A stretch of DNA of 64,000 nucleotides from Hydractinia symbiolongicarpus. Lineage: Eukaryota > Cnidaria > Hydrozoa > Anthoathecata > Hydractiniidae. Shown here one piece after another: positions 15,401 to 29,100 of this stretch. The notes beneath the pieces were generated by a model. The model saw only the letters and a program-made list of their open reading frames with translations, did no database searches and was not told where the DNA came from. Every line of letters starts with the position of its first letter. Positions within the stretch are counted from its first letter, which is position 1. A program made the position numbers and the translations under genes. The stretch lies in assembly GCF_029227915.1 (NCBI RefSeq), contig NC_079877.1, positions 26,683,851-26,747,850 on the forward strand, read 5' to 3'.

Positions 15401-16594
15401 ACTTCATAAACAAAACTTATTTCATGAATAAAAACGTTGTTTATTTAAAAAAGAAATGTGTTTAGAAACACAATTTATTTTTCAAAGAGGAGATTTTCAG
15501 TCAGATTTTATTCAACTACTATAGCAAAAAAACCACAGGAATTCACAAACTTGCAGCTACCATATTCGCTCACACACGAAAAGATTGCTATTATAATATA
15601 GACTCTAAACAAACTTGCCTTCACCAATTTTGGTAGGAATGCAAAGATCATTGTCGCATTCATCGTTTTGAGTATCTAAAATATTAAAGGGACTTTCCAA
15701 GTAGGCTTTGAAATGTGAATACAGTCAAAAGAAAGGGATGATTTGAAATTGTTCTTGTGTTGGGCAAAACTTTCGAATAACTCTTAAAATAAAAGGATAC
15801 GAAGGTATACTTTGTTGAAATGAGGATCACAAGAAGAACATTTATATATCTCACCAATAGGTAAGATTCTATTACAAAATCTCTGATTTAGTGCTTTGGA
15901 AAAAAGACAAAGCAAATGAGATGTTCGTGTTGTATAGCTTTTTAATCGCGTACGAAAAGTAGATCTCTTCACTTAGCCAATTTCTGATTCACGTCACTTG
16001 GCTGACTTTACCACCATAATGTTAAACCTAATTATGCAACTTCCTTCTCTGCACAAAGGCGACATTATTTCTCATTGTATCATTGAAATCGGTACTGATT
16101 CTGGTATTCGAACAGCCACGATATTGATGTATTCAATATTGTTTTATTCAAGAATAAAGCCTATAAGCAAATTTAAGCTACTGAGATGTAAATCGTGTAA
16201 ATGTAAAGTAAGGCTACTGAGATGTAAATCACTTAGTTTCATCATTTCGAAACGCGAAATTTTGCGAAAGTCAAAGCTACCCTGATTATCCCTGCCTGCC
16301 CTTGTGGCAAGCATTGTGTAAAGATATGACAATAGGGAACGAGTAGTACAAGAATTAATTTTTTTCTTCTTTTCTTCTTGGAGAATTAGTATTGTTCGAC
16401 TGTTTGTTTTTCAAACAATTATCTAAAGGCACTGGCATCGCGTAGACTTTGATTACCTCCTCCTCTCCTCACTACGAAATTATATCAACAAAGTTCCTTA
16501 CCAAAACGATTAGCATTGCAGAGAGCATTTTCCAAGGCAATGGTGTTGCGTCTCTAGGCTTGAACAGTTTGACGAAACAGCTCTTTAAATTCAT
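3439..16594 (-). CDS. ZIFL-like major facilitator superfamily transporter, copy A (15 exons)
   Basis: A multi-pass membrane protein that probably moves small solutes or chelates by proton exchange; the substrate is unknown. Coding exons from 5' to 3': 16594-16502, 15675-15619, 14642-14615, 13950-13896, 13203-13052, 12410-12288, 10710-10663, 10559-10454, 7755-7552, 6547-6441, 6289-6198, 5888-5862, 4729-4653, 4120-3962, 3679-3439. Total 1,569 nt, 522 aa; all phases join without a stop. The start is supported by an in-frame TAG three codons upstream. Seen: MFS motif A (GYIADVKGKKP, residues 82-92), a motif C-like GFIIGPSVAG, EKYPDTFPEDSVFGRF after TM6, a hydrophilic central loop at about 221-288 and an LGSANGFSM segment late in the C-half. 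These match plant and fungal ZIFL proteins along the whole length. Intron 2 uses a GC donor (AAG|GCAAGT); all others are GT-AG. Confidence 0.9.
5097..5700. repeat. Insertion private to unit A, unidentified element
   Basis: About 600 bp in intron 12 of gene A that has no counterpart in unit B. It opens with AACCCTATTC followed by a G-run and a short hairpin (GCCCCCTGGCGG region), and AACCCTAT recurs at its right edge. A related AACCCTATTCCTCC start appears in unit B near 24928 at a different place. This suggests a mobile repeat, but neither termini nor coding capacity are clear. Confidence 0.4.
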
Positions 16595-17344
16595 TTTTTT
16601 TATCTATAATGGCACATGTAGTAATAAGTTTACATATGAAATAAATTCTCTCACACATATGTCAAGCGTTTAGCATATATATATAAAACGACAAAATCTC
16701 AAAAGTTACAACATAGTGGCTGTAACATCAAGACTCAACTTTCCTCTGGCTGATTTCGTTAATATTAAAATCCAATGCTCATGTATAAAGATTACTGGCT
16801 TCTTCTTATTAAAGGAGTGCGTTTAAAAACGTGTTTGGCACGTGCTGCTATTTTTAAAACCTATTGAGCATACTGCCAATGAACTGGCAGATGTTTCAAG
16901 TTTGCATTACGCTCGTTTCTGCCTAGCGCCATTCAACAAGTAAAGTTAGAATCATACGAAATAATTCGAGAATTCCGTGGCTTGTTTTTTTAGCTAGTTT
17001 TTTATAGCTAGCTGTACTTTCAGCATATACCAAAAAGTAACATTACGGTAACTAAACACAATAAATTAATACTTGTGTGTGAACGCTTTTAATATTATGT
17101 AGATGCACAATAATCCATGAACATAGAAAGTTTTTTGATGTCCGTGTAGGTAGATAAAGGCCAAGATTTGTTTGCAATGTGTACGTAGCCAAAAAAGGTA
17201 GCAAAGCTCCACAAATTTTAAATAAAAAAAATGAAGCAAGAAAGAAGCAGATAGAGCTATAAAAAAAGAAAACCTAGAAAATTGTAGCTGCCCTTTGCCG
17301 AAGAAAATCATGAACCTAGACAAGGTTCTTATTGTTATAACAAG

Positions 17345-17400
17345 TACTAAGACGGAAAGTCCGCTATTGTAATATAGAATAGTCGTTAGCGCGTGGAAAA
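17345..17400 (-). repeat. Helitron-like end-to-start junction (unit A)
   Basis: On the minus strand a hairpin (TTTTCCACGCGCTAACG) leads to CGACTAT and then directly to TCTATATTACAATAGCGG, the presumed 5' start of a second unit. The orthologous place in unit B (40025-40080) reads CTAA|TCTATATT, a canonical CTRR end joined to a TC start. One base differs here. Confidence 0.45.
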
Positions 17401-17639
17401 AGTTTAGAAACGTTTTGAAAGATAACAGTCAGAACGAAACCTACAACCTTCCACTCAACACCTCTACACCACATCCAAACCAAAATGGCATTCGTTAACG
17501 TTTTTCTATCTATAAAAGTCTAACATACTAAACAATTAACGCAGAAGATGCAATGCTATTTAATTGGTTTATGCATATAATCAAGACTGCTGTTTAGTTA
17601 ATTAAATCAAGGTGCGGAAGAGCCGGATTAAACTAAAGC

Positions 17640-17980
17640 TGCGGCACAACCTTTTTGAACACACAGACAGACCACTATTATTATACAGACTTGTTTACGA
17701 ACTATAGAGAGTACCCAGTGAAAAATTCACGAGCATGACTGTCCCTTATATAACCTGTCGAACAGGCATCTCTATTATGTTCAGCTTTAGCACAAAGCAG
17801 CAACCCCGCTACCCTTAAAAAATACTACTATTAATATAAAGATAATTGTCGGTGGCCAATTAATAAACCTACAGGGTTATCTGTCTTTTTATATCGCATT
17901 GGGTGCACCTCGCTACTTGCGGTACCATTTTGGGCACAAAGAGACAAAATAATGTTAATATTATAGAGATAATAAGATGC
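17640..17980 (-). repeat. Helitron-like non-autonomous element body (unit A)
   Basis: Shares with 40310-40640 and 44719-45375 a body containing a CAAAATGGTA block, a short CGCAATGCGATATAAA-type block and a hairpin of the CGTGAA...TTCACG type. Orientation is minus. There is no coding capacity; it lies in the 5' flank of transporter copy A. Confidence 0.45.
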
Positions 17981-18979
17981 TTAAGCACTACTTTGCCTGC
18001 CCTTTCTGTTGTGAGTGCGGCCAGAATATCGTACTTTAATAGCAAACAACAAATTTTAGAGATATTTTGAATTCACTTTCGCAGCAATTTAAAAAAATTG
18101 TTAGTTAGAGAGCTATTCTGGCCAAACACACTTTTTTGCATGAATCAGCAAGACTTTCCATATTTTAGGAATAAAATTGAGGCTCAATCATAAATGTAAA
18201 TCAGCAAATAAGACAAAGAGGAACTATAAACATAGTCTTAAAAAACAAAACATTTTTTAATTACCATGTTAATAAGACTAGTCGTTAATCCTTGAAAAAA
18301 TCTACAGATTAGCCAGACAACATACGGTATCATTATCCTGGGAATGCAGAACAAAGACGAGAGCAGACATTTCTGAGTACAGAGAATATATGTGTCAAAA
18401 AGGAAACGGCAAATGTCCACTTTACTAAAAGACCGTGCCGAAAAGATCAAACGGTAAAACCAAACAGGATGTATGAAGATGAAGTTATTACTAAAAAATG
18501 TATTGCTAAAAAAATAAAAATAAAATTGAATGTGCAACAGTAAGGAGTAATTAAATAAAACTTTCTAAAAAAATAGCAGTCGGGTTGAAATCACACTAAT
18601 CAAAAAAACATTTCATTGTGCGCGTTCCAGCCAAGAATAGAAGAATGTGTCGCTAGGATACTGATCTGGATATGGTACGGTCGCCAAAAAATTCAACAAA
18701 TTTAAGTTTAAAGCTAAACTGTAAGAAAAAATGGGTGAAAAACGTAAATCAACACAAAATTATAATAATAAAATTAATAAATAAATCACTGTTTTATCCC
18801 CTGCTAATCCTGACGTAGCATGCTTGCGACTTGAATAAACACAGATTTAAGGAATTGATTCGCAGACAAACTTGCTTTGTGTGAAAATCTGTGTGTTATT
18901 CCCTCTTGCCTTCCCCATCGTACATTGAGCAATCAAATTGGTTTCGTTTCAATTTATTCAAGGAAAAAGGTTTGTACAT

Positions 18980-19345
18980 TTATTTTTTTCACGCTTTTAA
19001 AGATTGTTCAGTTCATAGATAATAAGAACAATTTTAGCAAAAAATCTTTGGCTGAAACTGGAAAAATTTTAAAAAATTCTGAAAAGATTTTAAAATTTAG
19101 ACGTTCTTTCAAATAATATAAATGGTTATGACACAATATCCTCGAAATAAATTCCGAATTTATACTTATGGAACAGAACAACAATCTTCTTTTACTATAA
19201 TTCGATTTGTTAATTTTATTTAAAAGGTGGGTTTTAAATAGTCAACAAACAAACAAATGCACTTACAAAATCTTCCTAGATTTTTTTTTCTCCTTTTTTT
19301 AACTTCTTTAATTTTGAATAATTTCTTTTAAAATGCGCGAATAAG
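18980..19345. repeat. Repeat R with unoccupied transposon target site
   Basis: Aligns with the two flanks of the 8 kb element at 45871-53872. The left part (ending AAAAGGTGG, 19230) matches about 45640-45861. The right part (AGTCAACAAACAAAC onward) matches 53881-54003, including TTTCTTTTAAAATGCGC. If the element and one copy of its 8-bp flanking repeat are removed from the filled locus, the two sequences have the same length across the junction. This is therefore an empty paralog of the insertion site. Confidence 0.75.
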
Positions 19346-20954
19346 TAAATTTTTTTGTAACGAAATAGACACCGTAGTGTTTTTTAATTTGCCCGTGCAC
19401 GTATTTAAGTAATTGCATCGAGGGAACAATGAAAATTAATTACCCACAACTTATTTATATGAAAAAAGACTTGCAGAAACAAATTCTGAACAAGAAGCCC
19501 TGCGGCTTTAGGATTTGCGTCATTAGCCTGAAAGATTTTGAATTTGAAAGTAGACCTTGAAAACGGAGAATTATGGGGTAAAAATATCACGAGTATCACA
19601 ATTCTCAGCTATTTTTGTAATTAACCTACAATGTTAAAATACAACGTAATAAATAAAACTTTTACACAGCCATATGAAGTATTCTAAAATAACAGCTAAA
19701 ACTTTAACAGGATATTTTTAAAAGTTATCAGGAAAATCAGAATCTAAATCTTGCTATTCAGAAACTTGACGATTCGAATATAACAACTTCTGAAAGAGCT
19801 CAATTTAAATGATGAAGTAGTTCATTGTTTATTAATTCAACAATAAATACATATTAGCATTTGAATATTTCAGTGCTCAAAATTTAAAATTTACTCCCTT
19901 GTTTAAAATTTTTTGAAAATGCTGATGGTGCATGGTTTGATAACACATGCTCTAAAAAAAGTACGTTTAAAAAATAAGAAACAAGAATACAATTTTATAA
20001 TTATATTACAAACTGCATTAAAATCAGGTTGTTTAATTATTGTCCCTTTAACCTCTCTTTGCCTCTTTGATTTAGAAAGGGAATTTAATACAAAGATACA
20101 AATCCATGCGATGTGATGCACAGGTATATTATATATTTAAATATGTATATAAATTTAATCAGACCGGCTTTTGATATCTTTGTTTAATAAGTAACATATT
20201 AAGCAGGTGGTGCATGATTTTGAAACCTATGCACAATACAGGATTTATTTTGTCAAAATCGATTTATTGAATTCAACTGATTGTTTATTATTCTTTTTTG
20301 ATTCTTTCGGGGAGTCGGATTAGTTGCAAGTCTTCAGTGTGAGGAAACTGATTGGTCATTGTTTTGCTTGACAAAATTATAAATTGAATTCAACAAGTTT
20401 AAACATAAAAGGGTACACACACAAAAAATTTGCGGATTTGAAAAATCAAGGGTCCTTTTCGTGAGATTTTTAAAAATCAAGTCATTTCCAAGAAATCTTA
20501 GAATAATATTTTGTGATACTTGGGTGAGTTCAAGAAAGATTTTTAAGCAAATTAGGCACAAGGAGAACTGATAATTAGCCGGTAGCAGAATAGTTAGCCG
20601 TTTTCATCTTATCTATATGTTCTTACATGTTAAAATAAATATATTCTAACGTTTTTTAGCCATTTACAAATCTTAAACGCGCCATTTATTGGATTTTTGG
20701 CTAGGAACGAAGATTTTTTAGGATCGTTCTACAGACAGTTAGCTATAGCTACTCTTATTTATTACTATTAAGTTTGGCATAACAACTTTTTAACTTAGCC
20801 AATATTATTTATTTTTATGTCGAAGTTTTGTTTATCTAGCTCTCCTTAGCTACCTCTGGATAAAAAGTGAAAGAAGCCAAATGCATTGTTTGACTGCAAC
20901 ACAATTCTTAATTCTTATACTAAATAAATGCAGTTAGGCAGCTATCACTTTTAT

Positions 20955-21300
20955 TACTGTTATGAAAATTAAGCTGCAAAATAAAATTGCTGAGCATTTC
21001 TTTAACTGAACATGATAACGGCAAGCGGTTTTCTGACTTTTTTTAAACAAAGTCGCGATAAAGTTTTTTTTTAAAATGGTGTTACGCCTATATACTCATG
21101 TGCATCACGGTTTAACTGTACTAAGCGCTCAGTACAGTGTCAACAACGGTTGTTTCCTGTGTTTCCGTTTAACTGAAGTTGCAATAAATTTTTCTCAGAA
21201 AAGGCTATTAAACCTATATGGATATGTCACATTGTTTACCTGTACTAAGCACTTAGCTTGGTGTGGCTTAACCCGGCTTTTAACAGAGTGTATCAATTAA
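20955..21300. repeat. Dispersed repeat family copy
   Basis: Contains AAAATTGCTGAGC, GTCGCGATAAAG, ATGTGCATCACGGTTTAACTG and CTGTACTAAGCGCTCAG. Each recurs in the same order at 25610-25890 and 55385-55990. Non-coding; ends near a short TTAA-rich tract (21297-21325). Confidence 0.55.
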
Positions 21301-21729
21301 TTAATTAATCAATTAATTAATTTGTTGACGTTTACTAATTTTTTTGAACTTTCATCAACATAATGTATACCTGTACTAATGCGCACCAGCAACAGAGTTT
21401 TTAAATGCTGGGTAATACTTTTATTTGTGGCTTACCACCGCCGTCTAGTGTTAACTTAATAACTTAAAAAGCAGACCTAAAAAGGTCCTCGCTAAGAAAT
21501 AGGGAAAGTGGCAATTGCGCCCCTACATACCCAGCAATACACGCACGTTTCGCTTCACAAAAGATATGAGTATGTCTCCCTCCGCTCAACATTTTGCCTA
21601 AGGAGAAAACAATCCTGTATCCGCTCCTGCGGTATAATGTACTAACATACAATTTCAAATTTTTTTAATAAAATAAGTTCATGTTTTGCACGAGTTATAT
21701 CTGGTTTTTATTTTTACATATTCTTTCAA

Positions 21730-21948
<219 letters not shown>

Positions 21949-22574
21949 ACACAAGACAGAGCTAGCAACATAAACGGACTGATTACAAATCGAACACAAA
22001 TAGGAAAAATGTATATGTCCAAAATATATTAACATAAAAAAAATTAAATAAAACCTTTCTGTGCGCCAGAACTTGTGACTCTGGCTGTAACTTTTCAAAT
22101 GCGTTACAGGACCCAACACTCAGCCTTACACAGGAGGTTGTCACAGTTTTATCGAAAATCTCTATTGTGTGTAAGAGTTTCGGTCGTCTTAGTGAAAAAC
22201 AAAATCGGAGATATATCGCTACCTGGAAAAAGTTTAAATTTTATATTTCGCGCCAATTTTAAAAAGAGATACTTCACTTACAAAATTTGTGCGCAGTCAA
22301 ATGCGCGAAAATTAAGTATTTTTACTCATCCAATAGTTGTGATAAGTAAGACTGATACTGAAAAAGATAAATTCAGCATTTAGCTGCAAAAACTGATAGA
22401 GTGTTTTCAAACTTAATCCCACAATCGTCTCCAGGGATTTTTTTGCCTTTTCGATATAAGGGAAGACAGCGAAAATACCCTGGTATCGTTGACCAGACTG
22501 TGAAATATTATTACATTCTCGTATAATCATGATAATTTTTTTCCTTAGTGTTTAGACATATGTCATAAAATGTA

Positions 22575-22760
22575 TGTAAAGTCGACTCTCTCTAATACGA
22601 ACCTCCATGATTCGATACTCTCTCGAATTCAATTAAATATAAAGTTCCCTTCAAATTTACTTAAAAAAATCTTAAAAATGAACCTCTATAATTCGATACT
22701 CTCTGATTCTATCAACTCTCTAATTCGATTTAGACATCAGATCCATATGGAGAAATTCTC
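22575..22760. repeat. Pogo/Tigger-like terminal repeat fragment
   Basis: The text GTCGACTCTCTCTAATACGA followed by repeated ATTCGATACTCTC motifs resembles the ends of pogo/Tigger DNA transposons, which carry iterated TAATTCGA-type units. No transposase frame is seen nearby, so it is at most a solo end or a MITE remnant. The family assignment is from memory of the terminal pattern. Confidence 0.4.
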
Positions 22761-25609
22761 TCTTCAATTTAATTTCTTAAGTGGTTAAGGGGCTACAAAA
22801 CGGCTGTTGGTTTTCGATTTTAGTGACTTACATGAAAGTCGAGCTAGTGGCAGTGAAAAAATCCATGAACACTGAGGACAAAAACAGCAACTTAAACCAT
22901 CTTAAATATAATATATGGTATCTAAATTTACCTGAAAATAACAGAAATGTTTTCTATATATATTGTTTTTTTCACACTTTTTAATAAAATTAACTACAAT
23001 GTTTTTGAACTAGCTATCGAGCTATATCCTTCAAAATGTTGCATAGAAACATACAAGTTTATTCCACACAAAGCTAGTCGAAGCAATGACAATGATTTTC
23101 AAATGAAGGACATTTTTCTTTGTTCGGAAGATAAAAAAGTAACAAATTCATCATAAAAAATTATTAATTCATAAACAGGTTGTCTAAAAATTATGCAGTC
23201 CGTTTATTAAACTCTATTCTTCAGAATGTGCGAGAATTAAGCTCATTGAAACGTTTCGTAGACCCTTTAAATGATCCTGACCAAAGTTTCAAACCATATT
23301 TTGAATTTCAAATTTTTATTCATTTGAACGTTTTGAAAATCCATTTTAAAAGCAAATTTTGTCAAAACAAAGGCATTCAAACTCAAGAAATTGGTTCCTG
23401 TAGCAAAAAACGATTACAGAAAGAAGTGAGTTTAAAGTTAAAATACAAAACCTTGCAGAAACTTGGTATGAGAAAAACCAGCAAAAAAGTTTCAATGTTG
23501 TTTAAAGTTTCACAAAATATCGTGTCCGCTTGAAAAAAAAACAAATCTAAAAATGTCCAGGCCTTTTAAAAAGGCAGTGTATCTATTAAAAGGGCTAAGG
23601 CAGAAAAATTAATGAAGGTGTTCTCCAATAGCTTAAAAGATTGCGATCAGAAAATGTCCTTACCAACGCTGTTATTGCTTTGCGGTAGCCGGTATCTTTG
23701 ATAGGTTCAACTTCGGCGACCTGTAATTCTAAAGTTCTGTCCCATACAACATGTCTACCGAAAGGAAGCTGAGGAATTAATTTGTACTGACTTGCAGTAA
23801 GTAAGCGGCCGATCTGATGTTTGGAATATATAACGAAATGAAAATTGATAAAAAATTGCTAAGAAAAAAAACGTTGAAGATAATTTATTCTCCGTGTCGC
23901 TTGTGATTACAGAAAAAAGCAGTCGTGGCTTTGAATTGAAATATATAAAACACAATCAATGGAATAGCTAACCAGCTAGTTACTTTTTGTAGCTGGCAAA
24001 GGTGTTATTTATAACAATTTGTTGACCATCATCACAGCTTTGTACGTTTACTTTTGTGGATTCAATACTTCTGGCAATAGACACCTTTCTAACGATTTTT
24101 TACATGCTACGAGGCCTTAAAAAGAACACTGGTTCTGGGAGGAAGCTTTGACAAGAATTTATGCTTTAGCATAAAATCTCAGGCGTAATATCGGAATAAT
24201 TCCCGGAAATGGTGCTAATTAGATACAATTCGGATAAGAAAAAGCCACGGTTTTATTCAAGCATTGATAGTCATTATGGCTACGAAGTATTTACAAGTTT
24301 GATTCAACATTTTAAACGTTTTAGCCAGAACTCGTAACTTAACAAGTTACGAAATGGTTTTAACAAAAAATGAAAACAGTGTTTTGCTTTCTATTAGACT
24401 AATAGGGCTAAATATATGACTAAATGTTGTAAATCAGTGTTGTTTTTTCCTATTTGTACTTTGTGTTGTAAGTTTGTTTTTAATTAGCTCTTACTGCTTA
24501 AAATTCAAATATTAAGTAGCTGGCCTATACCTACATAAAATCTCGATATAATCTCGTCATTTTTTAAACTATTGCATATATCTGTTATTGTTTCCCTTGT
24601 TGTTGTTGTTATGATGTAATAAATTAAATACAGCCTATTTACATATATATGCATTTTTGTGGTGTTGTTTTCTGCTTATGTTGGTCTTAATATTTTTAAT
24701 TATTTGATAAAGCCTGTAAATTTTTTTGCATAAATTATATATGGGAAGTATAAATTATATAGTTTTGTATACTAAGCAGGAAACATTTGTACAGTTCTTA
24801 CTGAGTTATAAGAATTTTTAGCCTCAGAATAGGTCAAAAATCTTTGGAATATACCTAGATCATTGCTTTCACATATACCTTCCAAACGCAACCCTGTAAA
24901 TATGTTGGAAAGTTATGAGACCGTACTTAACCCTATTCCTCCTGGGCCTTTTAGGGGGTCCTTAATGCGTGGGTGCTAATTCGTAACAATGTTAACCGTG
25001 CACTAAATATCGGCCTGGTAGCACAGGAACGAGAAACCAGCAGAGGAATATTACATAAATGACCAGTCAAAAAATAAGGCTCTTTAGATTCCTTTGCAAC
25101 ACTTTTTACGCACCCCTGAAACCTGTCTAAAATTTGGCAAGAAGATCGAAGCCACTCAGACCTGGAGAAGGAAAGTTTTTTAACTGTTTGCTTTATTTTT
25201 TTCTTTGTGATACTTTTAAGAAGACTATTTTTGTTCTATCAAAAAAGCAGTTTCTTTTAAAAATACTTTTTGGGCATTTTCTCTGTCTGTTTTCATTTTT
25301 GTTTATCTATCCCTTATAGCTAGCTACCCAGTCACTAAAAACTTTGCATCAGTTTTATTTATCTTTCATTGTCATGTCTTCACATGTTATCATTACGTTC
25401 TTTAGCAGCTAACAAATTTTCTAAGGAACAATTTTAAAATTTTGTTGATAAACGTCAATTACTGAGCATACTAAAGAGCCAGCTAGCTACCTTTAAATCT
25501 TTGATATCTTTACCAATCTATTTTTTAGTCAGCTGCATCTGCCGGGGGTGGGTCCTGTTACCTAGCTAGCGGGGTACCATGGCCAGAACAGAACTTCATA
25601 ACAGCTTTT

Positions 25610-25890
25610 TCTGTAAAACAAAATTGCTGAGTGGTTGTTTTATCTGGGGGTACAGGCTGTTTCCTATGTTCTCTTAACCTGAAGGTGCGATAAATGTTTT
25701 TTGAAAACTGTATTGCACCTGTACAAATAAGGTTTACCTGTACAAACCGCCGGGTGTTAACTATGGACTGTTTCCTGTGTTATTATTTAAACAGAGGTTG
25801 CGATAAAGTAACGATTATTACGCATATGTGGATGTACACCACCGTTTGCCTGTACGAAACACTCAGCCCAGTGTCACGATAAAGTAATAT
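25610..25890. repeat. Dispersed repeat family copy
   Basis: Contains AAATTGCTGAGTGGTTG, GTTGCGATAAAGTAACG and CACCACCGTTTGCCTGTAC in the order seen at 20955-21300 and 55385-55990. It lies downstream of the unit B transporter gene. Confidence 0.5.
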
Positions 25891-26186
25891 AGACCGATTG
25901 TTTTTCTATAACAGAATAACATCGGTTTGTCAACTCTGCTTTTATTTCATCTGTGCTAACCTAGATGTGCGGCACAGTTTATGGCTTAATTATGCGCTCA
26001 ACGTGACATTCAACACCGGGACACACAGCTACTTGCGGCTTAACCAGGCATTTCGACGCTGAGTCCCCCTTTGTGTTACTAAAACTTGTTAGTGTGTACT
26101 AATCGATGGTAAAAGAGGATTCCTGACTTTAATTATAATAGCAATAATAGGAAGATAATAGCAACAGTAAAGATCTTATCAGAAAG

Positions 26187-29100
26187 TCAAATCTTTGTAC
26201 TGCATTCCTGTTCACCGTTTACTTCAGGAGAAACTTTCTTCTTTTTGTCCAATCCGGTTGAAATTCTCGCAGCAAAAAAACCATTCAATATAGACATCAA
26301 CGACAGAATATAAAAAGAAAAATGTTGATCGAACGGAAATCCTATAGGATTATTATTAGACGAGACGTCGCGGATGTTTTTGAGAGACCAAGAATACGTG
26401 CTGCCGACGATAAGTGGTGCGATCATCCTAAACAGGGAAGAAACACAAAAAAAAACAAAGAAATCAACAAACAAGAAATCAGAAAAAGAAACAAACACGA
26501 ACATAAATATAGTATAACACATAAACACAAACAAAAAACACAATAAATAAACACATCACACAAACAGGCAACCTAACAGAGTCATAATAACTTTATCCAG
26601 TTTTGATCGATGTAAAGTAATACCTTACATGCTAGCTACTTGGACAGTTTCATACAGTATATTTATGCAGCAGTTACCTTCCAAGCGAGAAGAAAATCAT
26701 TGAAAAGCCATTTGCTGACCCCAAAAGGTCTGGTGAAACTGAATTATTAATCAGAATATTAATTGAAACAAAACCAGTTGCCATAAGTGTTCTTTGCAAA
26801 AATGAAACAACTACCACAGCCATCCACGCAGCAGTTCTGCAAATATTAAAAAATATTGGGTGAATAACCGGTTTAAAAGGAAAAAGACACAGAACTAAAA
26901 TTCTATGCCTATTGAATTTATATCCAATTTTTTAGTGTTTACAAATTCAATAAACTAGAAGCGCAAAATGTTTAAATAGTTGTTTTTAAAAAAATATTGA
27001 ATGACGTTGTCCCAACCTAATGTATCGCAGATTTTTAGCAATGAAACTTACAAAGTATACATAGCAAATGTGTTTTAATATGGTGAAATGTCAATTTGTA
27101 GTGGTCAATAAGCAAAAGCATTCAATTATTTCTTCCTTAAACATGTAAATAAACTTTTTTACTCTTGCCAAAACATCTAAATGACTGATTGAATCACAAT
27201 CGAAAACCAATTATAGAATGTTATTTTATTTCTGGCATAAGTTATTTGTCATAACACATAAGTTCAGAACTTGAATATCACCATCAGGTATCCACAACGC
27301 AAATAAAAAGTGTTCCATTCTCCTTTTTTCCTCAAAAGTTTACTAGGTGACAAACTATACTCAGCATGTCCAAGATTAAACCCCAATGAAAAAAGATATA
27401 CTTTTCAATCCTGTTGCCTCATAAATATTAAAATAGTGTTGTTTTATGATTTCGACAATATCATAAAACTGATAACATAGTTAAACTAAACACCACCACC
27501 TAAGTAGTGGATTTCGAAGACAAATAAATTGTGTAAAAAGGTTTGAAAGTGGCTTGTTATGTATCACATACCTGTTGGAAATAGTATTAACCAAAATAGG
27601 TGTCCATGGACATACGAATGCGACCAAAAGATTACCTCCAATAAGGGCCTTAAATATAATAAGAAATAGCTACGTACAATGAGATTATTAAATAGAGAAG
27701 AACAAAAAGTTAACTAAAGCAAAGTGTTAAGCATAACGACAATAAATAATCGCAGCTAATAAGTGGATTAAGCATAAATATAACAAGTAATAATATATAG
27801 GGAGAATAACAAATGGTCATTTCCATTAAGAGCATTGAAAGGGATACAAAAAGAGATGTTAATTTTTGACTTTACTGACATAAGTAACTTAGTGAAACGT
27901 TGGAGCAATATGAACTAAAACAACATCTTTAATCATCTTAGATATCTCATACCCAAATATAAATGAAAACTGTAAAAAATATATCTTTAATAAACACTTA
28001 ACCTGTCCTTAAGTCAAGTTTTGTGTTAAAAGAAGTTTTGGGTCTAGCCAGCTAGCTATTTCTTTCCAGATTCTTCACGGACCCAAATTATTGCATACAA
28101 AGCTAGTTAAAGCAATTGCACTCACTTTAGAAGTATTAATTACGTTTAAAAAACGCTATTGGGTAAGGCTATTTTCCATAGATAACAACAAATACCCTAG
28201 CAATTACAGACCATTGCGCTGTGTTTGTTTCCTTCTTAAAACCAACTCTCGATTTTACTATTATGCATAATATTTTCAGACCGAAGCCTGTTCTACCACT
28301 AAGAAAGAGTACTAAAAAATACTAAAAATAATATATGAAATTTTGAAAAATACCATTAAGAAAGAAGCAAGTCAATAAAAAGTAATTATTCATCAAAAAG
28401 GTTGCCTATATTGTTATAAAAAGGGGGTATAATTATATAATCTTGACCTTCTGAGTGATCTGGTTATTACACAATGTTTTTCAGAATGTGTGAGGAAGAA
28501 GTGTAGCAACGATGACGGAGATCTTACTTAAGCTTTTTAGCCCATTTAAACACTTTAAACATCAATTCCACCAATGTATGTTGTACACCTACCTTTCTCG
28601 ATCCGTAACGTCTGACAACCTAAACATGCAAATAAAGTTAATAATACATTACATAATTATTATACTTTAACATGACCAGGCAAACAACGTTTTCAAAAAT
28701 TCCGCTAAGTTGAAAACAGTTGTGGGAATATATGTTTATGGACAGCCTGGTACTCCAACGTTTTCTACTTGTTTAAAAATGAACGGGTGGATCACTTATG
28801 AAAAATCCTTTAACCCGTTTATCAAAGGCACGCTAAAATTACTCTTCTAAAATTATTTTAATTAGTGTTTCAAACTGTGCACAATAGCTGCAGCGTGTTT
28901 AAAAATTTCTCAAACTAAATTACTTTACATAGAAATATTATTGCTGTAATACCATTTTTCCTAAATTTAGGGTGTTTTCCACGGGTCATTTAGCTAGTCA
29001 AAGCACTGATACTCTACTTCCGCTGTATTTCTGTGACAGAAAAGTGTAAGCACGTTATCGAGTAAAATGTTATTTAGAAGTCAGAAAGGAAAACAAATAT

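Larger units (their letters stand above)
1584..18127. repeat. Segmental duplication, unit A (direct copy of 24279-40783)
   Basis: Sequence aligns in the same order and orientation with 24279-40783, starting at a shared GCTACGAAG and ending at a shared CCAAAC. The offset is 22,695 bp at the left edge and 22,656 bp at the right. The unit contains one full transporter gene with about 1.8 kb of 3' flank and 1.5 kb of 5' flank. Differences are mainly insertions or deletions in introns. Segments present only here include about 2240-2585, 5097-5700, 13500-13880 and 14885-15470. Outside the two edges similarity stops abruptly. Confidence 0.92.

Noticed and set aside
23180-23533. 117-aa plus-strand frame in the spacer
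   Set aside because: Composition is plain AT-rich (Lys, Phe, Leu, Ser), with no motif and no repeat partner. It may be a chance frame.
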